Shown here: positions 15,552 to 25,200 of the stretch, piece after piece | How positions within the stretch are numbered: position 1 is the stretch's first letter | How the letters are laid out: each line of letters begins with the position of its first letter | Assembly (NCBI RefSeq): GCF_016916835.1 | Contig: NZ_JAFFIX010000025.1 | Location: 1 to 64,000, forward strand | Reading direction: 5' to 3' | Source of the DNA: Actinacidiphila bryophytorum | GTDB taxonomy: Bacteria > Actinomycetota > Actinomycetes > Streptomycetales > Streptomycetaceae | DNA: 64,000 bases | Translations under genes and position numbers: made by a program | The notes under the pieces: model-generated | Told to the model about the DNA's origin: nothing | The model's database searches: none | What the model saw: only the letters and a program-made list of their open reading frames with translations

Positions 15552-18500
15552 TTCGGCGTATACCAGTTCTTCCATTTGACCCACTCGGAAAGCGGGATGT
15601 GCGCCTCGTAGGCATTATCCTGGATACTGCCTACAATTGGCTCACCATTTCGGCCGATTATCCTTCCGCCGCGATTGATGACGACGTGATCAACCTGCTG
15701 ATACTCCTGAGAGTTGTTCGGGTTTCCCTGGTCGATTCGAATTCCATTCCCCTTTCCATCGTTCCACCGCCAGCCCACGCCCTTTTTCGTCGGCTTTGGC
15801 GTTCCCATTTCACCGGGAACCTTGGACGTCGCAGAGTCTGGGAGGGTCCAGTCGGACGGCGAACTGCTGTCGGATCCCGATCCGCCGTCTCCTGAGGATT
15901 CGGAGAGGGCCGTCTTCTCCGAGTTGATGAGGTCGTTGGCGCCCTTACCCAGCAGCGTAATACCGATGCCGGCGAGAGTGCTCGCGGCCCAGACGGCCGG
16001 CGCGCCGGCGAGACATCCCACTCCGGTCACGCACAGTGCTCCACCTGCAACATCTGCGCTGGCGCCGATTCCGGTGGCAATGAGACCGATCGCCATTTCT
16101 CCGGCACTGAGGATGGCCGCAGGATTGAAGATCTTGGCAGTCGTCTGGGCGGCTGACTTGATGAAGTTCCAGGTCTGGCGGGCAACGGATGGCGGAGGCT
16201 TGGGTTTCGCGTGGAAGTGAGCGACGGTGATGGTGGTCTGGCCGTGGGTGGGGACACTGACGACGGCGACGTAGGTGTCGCGGTCGTCTTGTTGGGTGTG
16301 GGTCTCGTTGTAGGTCCAGCCGCCGCTGGAGGTGTTGGTCCAGAAGGCGTTGTGGTCCTTGTTGTACTCGTCTTCGCTGTAGCCGCCGTTCCCGGCGATG
16401 GGACGCAGGCCGTCCGAGTCGGAGAACGCGAGCGGGTTGTTGTCGCCGTAGGCGTAGCCGTTCATCTGCTGGGGGTCATTGAGGTCCAGCAGGGGGTCGA
16501 CGCTGATGAAGCGGGCTGTGGTGGGGTCGTATTCGCGGGCGCCCAGATGGGTGAGACCGGTGGCGGCGTCGGCAGTACCGCCGACGAATCCCTTGGTGCC
16601 CTGCCAGGTCGTGGGTGCGGTGCCGCGGTCGCTCCCGAAGATAGTGGTCTTGCGCCTGGCCACGGCCTGTGTGGTGGCGTCGATCTGGGTAGTGGCGGTG
16701 CCGTGCGGGTCGGTGATCAGGTAGTTGATCGCCCCTGCAGTGCGTAGCGCGACAGTCTTCCCGTTGTAGCTGTAATAGCGGGTACCCACGAGGCTGTTGT
16801 CCGGCTTGAGGAGCAGTTCGTTGCCACCCGGGAGGTAAAGGGTGGTGCCGGAGGGATTTGTCGACGTCAGTCGGTTGCCATCGGTGTCGTAGGTGTAGGC
16901 GGCGACGATGTCGGCGCCCTGGGACACCGAGGCGAGGTGGCCCTGCGCGTCCCAGTTCAGAGTCTGTTGGGGGTTGGAACCGAGGGTGCGGGTGGCGGTG
17001 TTGCCGTCTGCGTCGTAGGTGTAGTCGTCGGTGCCGGGGGCGCTGCCCGTCTGTGTGACCTTCGGCAGGTTGTGAGTGCCCGTGGCAGGCGGAGCATAGG
17101 TGCGGACCGTGTCGGTCGCTGGGCCGGCAGCGGTGGTGTGCTGGGTTTCGGTGGTGCGGTTGCCGACGGCGTCGTAGCCGTAGGACGTCCAGTACGCGTC
17201 AGGCCCGCCGACCGTGTCGGCAGAGGCGCCCTGGGCGCACGCGCTGTCGGTGTTGGTCGTCCAGGCCTGTGTGATCCGGCGCAGGGCGTCGATGGTGAAG
17301 CACTGGTTGTCGGTGACCGCGGCGGCGTCCTGACCGGTGGTGTCGGTGATGGAGGTGACGTTGCCGGCTTGGTCGTATGCGTAGTGGGTGGTGTCGATGC
17401 GCTGGGGTGCAGTGTCACGGTCGACGGTCTGGTCGGTCAGTGCGCCCGTGTGCTCGTCGTACTGCTGGGAGCTGTAGACCTTGTGGTTGAAGGCGCCGTA
17501 CTCCTCGCGCACATCACGCCCGTAGTGGTCGTAAACGGTGTTGGAGACGATCGGGTCGGAACCGGCTGCGAGGGTCACGGGCAGGGCGGAGTTCGCCGTG
17601 TACAGGGGGGTGATGTCCTCCTGGGGCAGTCCGCCCATCGCCGGCTGCCGGGTCCATTTGACCTGGCCTGTGGGGTAGTACGCGGTCGTCCACTTGTACG
17701 TGCCCGCCAACCCGCCCGTGCCAGGAACCGTCACCTGGGAGATCGCCGGCATCGACAGGCTGCTGTAGGACGTGACTTCGGAGGTGTACGGCTGGCCGCC
17801 GACGTACTGGGTGGCCTTGGCAGGCAGGCCCTTGCCTCCGGTGGCTGTGTCGTAGGTCCACTCCGACAGCGTCGTGGTCACACCTTGATAGGTGGAGGTG
17901 AGCTTGGTCTTGCGGGCGAGGTCGTCGTAGGCGGTGTGCAGCTTGTAGCCGCGCGCGTCGGTGACATCGGTGACACGGTCGCCGGCGTCGTAGGCGGTCG
18001 TCGACGCACCCTTGTCGGGGTCGTCCGCGGTGATCTGCCGGCCCCGGGTGTCGTATGTGTAAGTCCACTTCGCGCCCGAGGGGTCCTGAACCTGAAAGAG
18101 CCTGCCGTGCGCGTCGTAGGTGGAAAGCGTGGACTGCGCCTGCGTACGGGCCGCGTCCGTGTACTGCTTCAGCTCGGTCGTCCGGCCAAGCGCGTCGACG
18201 ACCGTGGTGGTGGCCGTGCCTCCGAGCGGGGGAACCACGGTGGTCGTGTCCCCCGTGTAGGTGGTGGTTGTGCTCTCGGCAGGGTCGCCGAACTTCCGGT
18301 TGAGCAACTGGGTGGCACGGCCGGCTCCGTCGTAGACGGTGTCGGTGGACGCCGGGTAGTTCAGTTCCTGACCAGTGACCGGGACCGGTTCCGCGGCACC
18401 GTCGGCATAGTAGGTGCCGGAGTTGCGCCACGCGAGACCGCGCGTGTCGTAGAACGTTTCGGTCACCAAGCGCCCGGAGTCGTCCGGTGATGGCGACTGA

Positions 18501-21500
18501 GTCTCGTACGGCCGCAGCAGTCCGTCATAGAACGCATACGACGTCTGGTACAGGTCGTTGTAGTTCAGTGCGCTGGTGGTGACAACGGTAGGTCCGTCGT
18601 TGCGCACGGTGTAGCCGAACTTGTAGCTGGGCGCCGTCGGATATGTGGCCTGGGCGCGGGACGGGGTCCATACCTGGGTGGTGCGGCCGAGAGAGTCGTA
18701 CGTCAGGGTGGTGACCCGGTTGTTTGCGTCGGTGACGGTCAGCGGCTGTCCGCGGCGCGGGTCGTAGGTGGTGGTGATGTCCTGGCTCAGTGGGTTGGTC
18801 ACGACCGTCTGGGTGGGGACCTCGCCGGTAGCGGGGGTGTAGGCGGTGGTGGTGGTCTTCCCGTACGCGTCAGCCACTGACAGTGCCCGGCCATAGATGT
18901 CGAAGGAGGCCACCGGGGTCGCGGTCACCTGGTCGTAGGCCGATCCGGTCCCGTTGATCTGCTCGACCTTGGTGACATTGCCCTTCGTAGGTGCTGCGGT
19001 GAGTGAGGTGGCGCCGTCGTAGTAGGTGCGCGTGTCAGCGTTGAGGTCGGCCGGGAGCGTCGGCGTCACATCGCAGGACCGGTCCACGGACTTCAGCTCG
19101 GCTACCCTGTCGAGCAGCCACAGTGTGGTATTCCGGGCGTAGGTGGTGCTGGTGCACGACTCGTCGCCCGACTTGTCCGTATCCCCGGTGGAGGAGGAAG
19201 TGGCGACCATGCCGTACGAGTCGAAGGTGCTGTGCACCGCGGTCGTGCGCGTGCCGCCGGTCACGGTGGTGCGGGTCTGCTCGTCGGAAGTACCGGTGTG
19301 GTAGGCGACGAGATCCGGCAGGCCGGTGCGGGCACGGGTCGCGGTCGCTGCAGACCGCCACGGGGTGTACGACGTGGCCGACACCAGCTTGGCGGTGTCA
19401 TCGCCGTCGTAGGTCGCCGACTCCCGCACCATACCGGCGAACTGCTCGCGGTCGGTGACCGAGGTCCCTGCCGAGTCCGCCACCGACGCACCGTCGATCC
19501 CGCGGAAGTACCGGGTCTCGCTCAGCGACTTCGTGTCGAAGCCGGCACCCGATCGCGTCTGTACGAGGCCGTAGCCGCGTTGTACCGAGTACGTGCGGTC
19601 CGCGGGCTTGGTGAACTCGTCGGTCGACTTCGCCCAGGCGGCGCCGCCGAGGTAGGTGTAGCTGGTCACCTTGTCCGGGGTCGCTGCGAGGTTGTCGCCC
19701 TCAACCACCTGCTTCACCGGGTAGGTGTTGAACCAGTCCAGGGTGGCGGTGTCCCCCTCAGACGCCCATTTCACCGGGTAGCAGGTGGTCTGGTTGGTGC
19801 CGTCGGCTGGGGGCAGTGACGTCGCCGTGCAGCCCGGGTCGTTGTAATAGACGCCGACAGTTCCGCCGGACTCCGTGGTGATCTGTGATACCCGCAGCCG
19901 GACGAAGGGGGCGATCCCGTCGCCGGTCTTATCGACCCTGTTGGCCATCTGCTCAGGGGAGAACGTCGTGGGCGGCAGTAGTGCGGTGAAGTTCCCCGAC
20001 GTGTCCGTGGTCCCCCGGGTGATGGAATTGAGCCACATAGGGGTGGAGATGCCGTCACCCGACGGCGGGAAGTCCTGGTTCAGCTGCCAGGTGTCGACGT
20101 TCTTGTAGGCGCCGCCGGTCAGAACCTGCGTGGTCACCGAAGTCAGCCGCTTGCGGGACCAGAAGCTTGGGGAGGTCTGCAACGGGGTGCACGTACCTCC
20201 GTCCTTGCAGTACTGGTCGAAGGGCACGTCGGGCCAGTTGGTGGCATGTGTGGTATCGAAGGTTCCGCAGTCCTCAAGGCATCGCTCTTTGGTGGTGAAG
20301 GCCACCTTGCCCATGGCCCTGCCGGAGTAGACGGCGTCGGAACGGAGCCCGTAGTCGATGTGATCGAGATAGCCGCCACGGGTGTACGGGGTAGGGGTCG
20401 ACAGGCCCGTGGTCTCGTTGTAGTTGCGACCGTAGTCGTTGGTCTCTTTGTCCCAGTAGTACGCCATTGCATTGCCGTGCACGTCCACGACATAGTCGAG
20501 CTGCCAGCGCCAGGCCTGCTGGCACCAGGCAGCAGCGAAGGAAGCGTTGTAGCAGGGCTCCCCCGACTGGTTGCCGAACACCGGCACCGTCCAGGTCGAG
20601 TTGGTCTCCGGCGTGGTCGAACCCGTCCAGCCCGGGAGGCGGTTGAGGCCGAAGAAGTACTGCGTTCCGTCAGTGGCTGTGACCTTCCAGTGCTCACCAT
20701 CGTTGTCACCGTTGCCGGTGACTTCGTCAGCGTTGGTCAGCTTCTCGATCTTCTGGCCCGAATCGTCCGCAGCGTGCCAACCGTGCGTGCTGTCGTAGAC
20801 CAGCTCAGTGGACCTGCCACCGAGCGAAAGCGTCGCGTTGTCGGTGTACCAGCACTGATCCCCGACCTTGGCCGTGTTGGTTCCGCCGGTTTGGTCGTCG
20901 TTGCACGACTTGTAGCTGCGCTCGATGAAGCCCGGCTCGTACGACCATCCGTCGCCGATGGACGAGGGCTGATTGTTCGACGCCGACGTCCTGCCGTCCA
21001 CTGCCAGCGAGCTGTAGCCCAGCGACACACTCGGCTCGAGGCCTCCCGGAACCTCAGGAGCACTCATGGGGTAGGTCCAGTTGAACGCCCCTGTCGAATC
21101 ACCCGCGCTCCACGACCCCGACGCCTGGAGCGAAGTTGCCTTGTACGTACCCGACGGCCCGCTCGCATCCGCCTCTGCGGCGAGCACGGTCGCTCCCGAG
21201 GACTGCGGTGCAACCATGATCTGCGCGGACAAGGTGGAGGCTGCCGTGTCGTTGGTGGTCCGTACCGGGGACGCCGTTCGACAGGCGGCCTTATCCGGTG
21301 TGGTCAGGGCGCAGGCGGGGAGCTGGACGAGGTGAAGCCGAGAGGCCCAGTCGCCGCCGTATGCGCCCTTGAACGAGCCATAGTCGATTTCGACCTTCGC
21401 CGGGCCCGGCCGATTCACGCCGTCGGCCCGGCCGACCGACAGGAGAAGTCCGTCAACTCCGGTCTTTTGGGTGGCAGTTCGATCGGCAACACTCACGTGG

Positions 21501-21865
21501 AGCTTGGCCGGACCAGACGCCCCCGACACGGCGCCCGCCCGTACTGGCAGCGAACCCGCCCTGTGCAGGGAAGGCACGGAGGGGGCGGTCGCCGAATCTG
21601 CGGCGGGTTCAGCCCCGGGCAGGGCGATGTCCGTGCCGCCAGCGGCAGGCCAATTTACCTTCGGCGCCTTCCAGGACCTCGCCACCTGGCCGATGCGCTT
21701 GCCACCACCGGTCTTCGCCAGCTTCACCGGTACGGCCTTCGGCTGCTGCACTCCTGGCAACGACAGGGCCGAACCCGTACCGGCCGCGGCCACCGCAGGC
21801 AACAGGCCCACCGAGACGGCCACCACCGCCGAGACCGCCACTGTGCGCACACCGAACCAGCCCAC
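15548..21865 (-). CDS. Giant secreted RHS/YD-repeat polymorphic toxin with probable Ntox17 tip
   Basis: About 2105 residues from GTG 21865, chosen for the GGGG/TGGGG ribosome site and the signal-like segment right after it (VRTVAVSAVVAVSVGLLPAV); the frame is open to 22165 but upstream residues are not signal-like. An N-terminal domain precedes the RHS spiral (EPSVSLGYSSLAVDGRTSAS, GDGWSYEPGFIERSYKSC) and many YD repeats (YDAGDRVTDV, YDHYGRDVREEY). The conserved core end is LGAREYDPTTARFISVDP near residue 1790. The variable tip follows: a glycine-rich hydrophobic stretch, a Ser/Gly/Asp linker, then the last 80 residues (GIRIDQGNPNNSQ, QQVDHVVINRGG, NAYEAHIPLSEW), resembling polymorphic toxin type 17. 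Expected to be exported and to release the tip into neighbouring cells. Confidence 0.88.
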   Translation of the reverse strand: MGWFGVRTVAVSAVVAVSVGLLPAVAAAGTGSALSLPGVQQPKAVPVKLAKTGGGKRIGQVARSWKAPKVNWPAAGGTDIALPGAEPAADSATAPSVPSLHRAGSLPVRAGAVSGASGPAKLHVSVADRTATQKTGVDGLLLSVGRADGVNRPGPAKVEIDYGSFKGAYGGDWASRLHLVQLPACALTTPDKAACRTASPVRTTNDTAASTLSAQIMVAPQSSGATVLAAEADASGPSGTYKATSLQASGSWSAGDSTGAFNWTYPMSAPEVPGGLEPSVSLGYSSLAVDGRTSASNNQPSSIGDGWSYEPGFIERSYKSCNDDQTGGTNTAKVGDQCWYTDNATLSLGGRSTELVYDSTHGWHAADDSGQKIEKLTNADEVTGNGDNDGEHWKVTATDGTQYFFGLNRLPGWTGSTTPETNSTWTVPVFGNQSGEPCYNASFAAAWCQQAWRWQLDYVVDVHGNAMAYYWDKETNDYGRNYNETTGLSTPTPYTRGGYLDHIDYGLRSDAVYSGRAMGKVAFTTKERCLEDCGTFDTTHATNWPDVPFDQYCKDGGTCTPLQTSPSFWSRKRLTSVTTQVLTGGAYKNVDTWQLNQDFPPSGDGISTPMWLNSITRGTTDTSGNFTALLPPTTFSPEQMANRVDKTGDGIAPFVRLRVSQITTESGGTVGVYYNDPGCTATSLPPADGTNQTTCYPVKWASEGDTATLDWFNTYPVKQVVEGDNLAATPDKVTSYTYLGGAAWAKSTDEFTKPADRTYSVQRGYGLVQTRSGAGFDTKSLSETRYFRGIDGASVADSAGTSVTDREQFAGMVRESATYDGDDTAKLVSATSYTPWRSAATATRARTGLPDLVAYHTGTSDEQTRTTVTGGTRTTAVHSTFDSYGMVATSSSTGDTDKSGDESCTSTTYARNTTLWLLDRVAELKSVDRSCDVTPTLPADLNADTRTYYDGATSLTAAPTKGNVTKVEQINGTGSAYDQVTATPVASFDIYGRALSVADAYGKTTTTAYTPATGEVPTQTVVTNPLSQDITTTYDPRRGQPLTVTDANNRVTTLTYDSLGRTTQVWTPSRAQATYPTAPSYKFGYTVRNDGPTVVTTSALNYNDLYQTSYAFYDGLLRPYETQSPSPDDSGRLVTETFYDTRGLAWRNSGTYYADGAAEPVPVTGQELNYPASTDTVYDGAGRATQLLNRKFGDPAESTTTTYTGDTTTVVPPLGGTATTTVVDALGRTTELKQYTDAARTQAQSTLSTYDAHGRLFQVQDPSGAKWTYTYDTRGRQITADDPDKGASTTAYDAGDRVTDVTDARGYKLHTAYDDLARKTKLTSTYQGVTTTLSEWTYDTATGGKGLPAKATQYVGGQPYTSEVTSYSSLSMPAISQVTVPGTGGLAGTYKWTTAYYPTGQVKWTRQPAMGGLPQEDITPLYTANSALPVTLAAGSDPIVSNTVYDHYGRDVREEYGAFNHKVYSSQQYDEHTGALTDQTVDRDTAPQRIDTTHYAYDQAGNVTSITDTTGQDAAAVTDNQCFTIDALRRITQAWTTNTDSACAQGASADTVGGPDAYWTSYGYDAVGNRTTETQHTTAAGPATDTVRTYAPPATGTHNLPKVTQTGSAPGTDDYTYDADGNTATRTLGSNPQQTLNWDAQGHLASVSQGADIVAAYTYDTDGNRLTSTNPSGTTLYLPGGNELLLKPDNSLVGTRYYSYNGKTVALRTAGAINYLITDPHGTATTQIDATTQAVARRKTTIFGSDRGTAPTTWQGTKGFVGGTADAATGLTHLGAREYDPTTARFISVDPLLDLNDPQQMNGYAYGDNNPLAFSDSDGLRPIAGNGGYSEDEYNKDHNAFWTNTSSGGWTYNETHTQQDDRDTYVAVVSVPTHGQTTITVAHFHAKPKPPPSVARQTWNFIKSAAQTTAKIFNPAAILSAGEMAIGLIATGIGASADVAGGALCVTGVGCLAGAPAVWAASTLAGIGITLLGKGANDLINSEKTALSESSGDGGSGSDSSSPSDWTLPDSATSKVPGEMGTPKPTKKGVGWRWNDGKGNGIRIDQGNPNNSQEYQQVDHVVINRGGRIIGRNGEPIVGSIQDNAYEAHIPLSEWVKWKNWYTPK

Positions 21866-22208
21866 GCCGAAACCCCACCCCTTGTGCCATGGAAAAGTAC
21901 GGGCGGACTCTAGCAGCGACCCTGTTATGAAATCCAGACCCAAGATCTTTGGTGTTCTTTGACGAATCCAGAGGAAGAGAACTATACCTCGTGCGCCATA
22001 GGCGATCCTCGGTGATTTCGTCAAGTACCCAAAGCAGACGAAGGAAGCCCAGGATCGCTGCAGCCCCAGCCATGGTGCGTCTTGCGGCCAGCTTGTACTG
22101 GGCCGTTGCGCCCGGAGACTGGCCGTCGTAGATACTCGCGCATTCGTGCCTGCCGCGCCATCCACGTATAGAGTCCGCCCGGCGTATCTGACGACAAAGA
22201 GGAGTACG
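21866..22208. promoter_or_regulatory. Divergent promoter region of the first RHS/FG-GAP pair
   Basis: 343 bp separate the RHS start from the FG-GAP start and must hold both promoters. GC content is lower than in flanking genes. AAAGAGGAG (22197-22205) is the ribosome site of the rightward gene. TATAGA near 22168 is a candidate minus-10 but no good minus-35 partner was found. No sequence clearly shared with the second module's intergenic region was seen by eye. Confidence 0.45.
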
Positions 22209-25200
22209 ATGTTCCAGAGAATACGAGGCGGACCACCTTTGCCTCGGCGCCTGCGCGGTCTGTCGGCCGCTGTTGCTGTGACGATATCGATCGTCGGTTT
22301 CCTCCCCGCCTACGCGGCGTCGGCCGCACCCGCACCGTCGTCAGCCGTCGGCTTGTCCGATGGTGCACCCGGTGCCGACCCGGTCGGTGACGGGTCACTT
22401 TCGGATGAGGACTTGGCGCTGGAGCAGGCGCAGTCGACGGGGCAGCCGTCCGAAGTGGTCTCGGCGCGGACTGAGTTGTCGGATGAGTGGGCGAATCCGG
22501 ATGGGTCGTTCTCGGTGAAGCGGTACGGCTCGCCGGTGCGCGTCTTCCGGGCGGGTGCGTGGGTCCCTACTGATCCGACTCTGGTCTTTGCCGCGGACGG
22601 CAGCGTGGTGCCCAAGGCGTCCACTGTTGCGGTGACGTTTTCCGGTGGCGGGACGGGGCCGCTGCTCTCAGGCGTGAAGGACGGCCGGACCCTGACCCTG
22701 AGTTGGCCCACCGCGCTGCCGGTGCCGACGCTGGACGGGAACGTCGCCACCTACTCCGAGATACTTCCCGGTGTGGACCTTCAGCTCAGGGCGGAGGTCG
22801 AGGGTTTCTCCCAGTTGATCGTTGTCAAGAGCGCGCAGGCGGCGCAGAATCCGGCACTGGCCACCCTGCGCTACACGATGAGCACGGTCGGCCTGTCGGT
22901 GGCAACCGACGCCGGCACGGGCAGCGTGACGGCCAGCGACCCGGCGGGGCAGAGCGTCTTCACCAGTCCCACCCCGCTGATGTGGGACTCCACCACCATC
23001 AGCAGTGACGGCGGCACGACCGCGACAGCAAGTGCCCGAGTGGCGGCCGAGGGGGATGGAACCGACCCAGCGGACGCCTTCGAGCCGCCGCCCGGTGCGC
23101 AGGACGCGCAGATGCCCGCCACGGTCAGCGGCGACACCCTGTCGATCATTCCGGACCGGGACCTGCTGACCGGAGCCGACACGCAGTACCCGGTGTTCAT
23201 CGACCCGTCGTGGGCCTGGGGGGTCCGGCAGAACTGGACCCGGGTGTACCAGAAGTATCCGAACAACTCCTACTGGAACGCCAACGAGGTCGCCCGCGTC
23301 GGCTACGAAAACGAGACGGGCGGCCTGTCGCGGTCGTTCTTCCAGTGGGACATCTCCAACATCGAGCACGCCGGGGTCATCTCCTCGGTGTTCCGGATCA
23401 AGAACGTGTGGTCATGGTCCTGCGAGGATCGTGAAGTCCAGCTCTGGCAGACCGGGCCCATCTCGTCGAAGACCACCTGGAACCACCAGCCGTCCAAGAT
23501 CGGCTCCAGTCCGCTGGCGATTGCCACCGAATCCAAGGGCTGGAGCAGCAGTTCCTGCCCGGCAGGAAACCTGGAGTTCGACCTCACTCCCAAGATCAAG
23601 GACGCCGCCGCACACGCCAACTCCAGCGTCACCCTGGGCCTTTACGCCGCCAACGAGAACGACACCTACAGCTGGAAGAAGTTCGACCCCAAGTCGGCAG
23701 TCCTTGAAACGAAGTTCAACAACGCTCCCAGCGCCCCCACCAAGCTCGGCACCAGCCCCAAGACCAACTGCGCCAGCGGCGGTCTGATCGGCAACACCAC
23801 CGTCAGCCTCTACGCCACCGTGGACGACAAGGACGCCGGCAACCTCACCGCCCGCTTCCAGGTCTTCCCCACCGGCTCGACCACAGCCGTGGTCGACAAG
23901 ACCGTGCCTGCGATGGACCACCGGGTTGTCACACTCTCGGTGCCGGACGCGAACCTGCCGACCGGAAGCTACACATGGCGGATCAACGCCACCGACCCGA
24001 TGAACGCAACCTCGGACTGGTCGGCCACCTGCAAGTTCAGCGTGGACCGGACCAGACCAGGCAAGCCACCGCTGATCGACTCGACGGTGTTCCCCTCCGG
24101 TGAGGCCGGCTGGCCGGCGAACACCGGCAAGGCCCGTACCACCGCCGCATTCACTCTCATGCCCAACGGCGCCACTGACGTCGTCCGGTACGGCTGGTAC
24201 ACCGATTACGACCCCCAGGTGAACTACGACGAGGTGGCGGCAGGCCAGAACGGCTCGGCGTCAGTCACGCCGCCCGGCTACGGTCCGCACTTCGTCTACG
24301 CCTTCAGCATTGACGCAGCCGGCAATCGTTCCGATACCGCCACATACATCTACTACGCAGCCAGCCTGGGCCTCCGCGATGCGCCAGGTGATCTCAACGG
24401 CGATGGCAACAACGACATCTGGAATGTCGACTCCAACGGTACCCTGCTCACCTACGCCGGCCAGGGCAACGGGCAGTTCTCCGCCGCCACCAACGGCGGC
24501 CAGGCCTTCGACGACGCCCAGGTCACCTCACGCGGCGACTGGGGACAGGACGGCTACAACGACCTCGTTGCCCTCGAACCGGCCGCCGTCGGGACCGCGA
24601 AAGATCTGTGGACATACCCCAACAACGGCTCCGGAATCGCAACCGGGACCGGCACCGACGGCGGCGCACAACCACTGACTGTCGCCTGCCCGGCGATCAC
24701 CGAGCCGACCGACGACAACCCTGACGGCTGTGCCACCGCCGACGACCACTGGCACGACGCCGACCAGATCATCGCCCCCGGCGACCTCAACGGCGACGAG
24801 AGGCCCGACCTCCTGGTCAAGGAGAACAACTTCCTATGGGCCTACTACGGCGACGGCAGCAGCAAGCGCCTCGACCTGTACGGCGCACCCGTCCTCGTCG
24901 GCGGTAGCGACTGGAACAAATACACAGTGATCGCCCCCGGCGACCTCAACAACGACAAAGTGCCCGACCTGCTGTTGCGCGACAACGCCAGCGGGGACGT
25001 CTACCGCACCTACGGCAAACAGGGGGAGAAGGAGGGAGTCGTCAATCCCGCCACATGGGGTGACGCCGCCTCGCGGGTGAAGATCGGCAGCGGCCTGACC
25101 GCCGCCGCCTACCCGGTCGTCGGGTCCGCCGGCGACGTAACGGGTGACGGCATCCCGGACGTCTGGGGTCGCAAGACCAACAACACCATGACTGGCTGGC

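Noticed and set aside
21866..22165. N-terminal extension of the first RHS gene to 22165
   Set aside because: The extra 100 residues are not signal-like and precede a well-placed ribosome site and a normal export signal at 21865.
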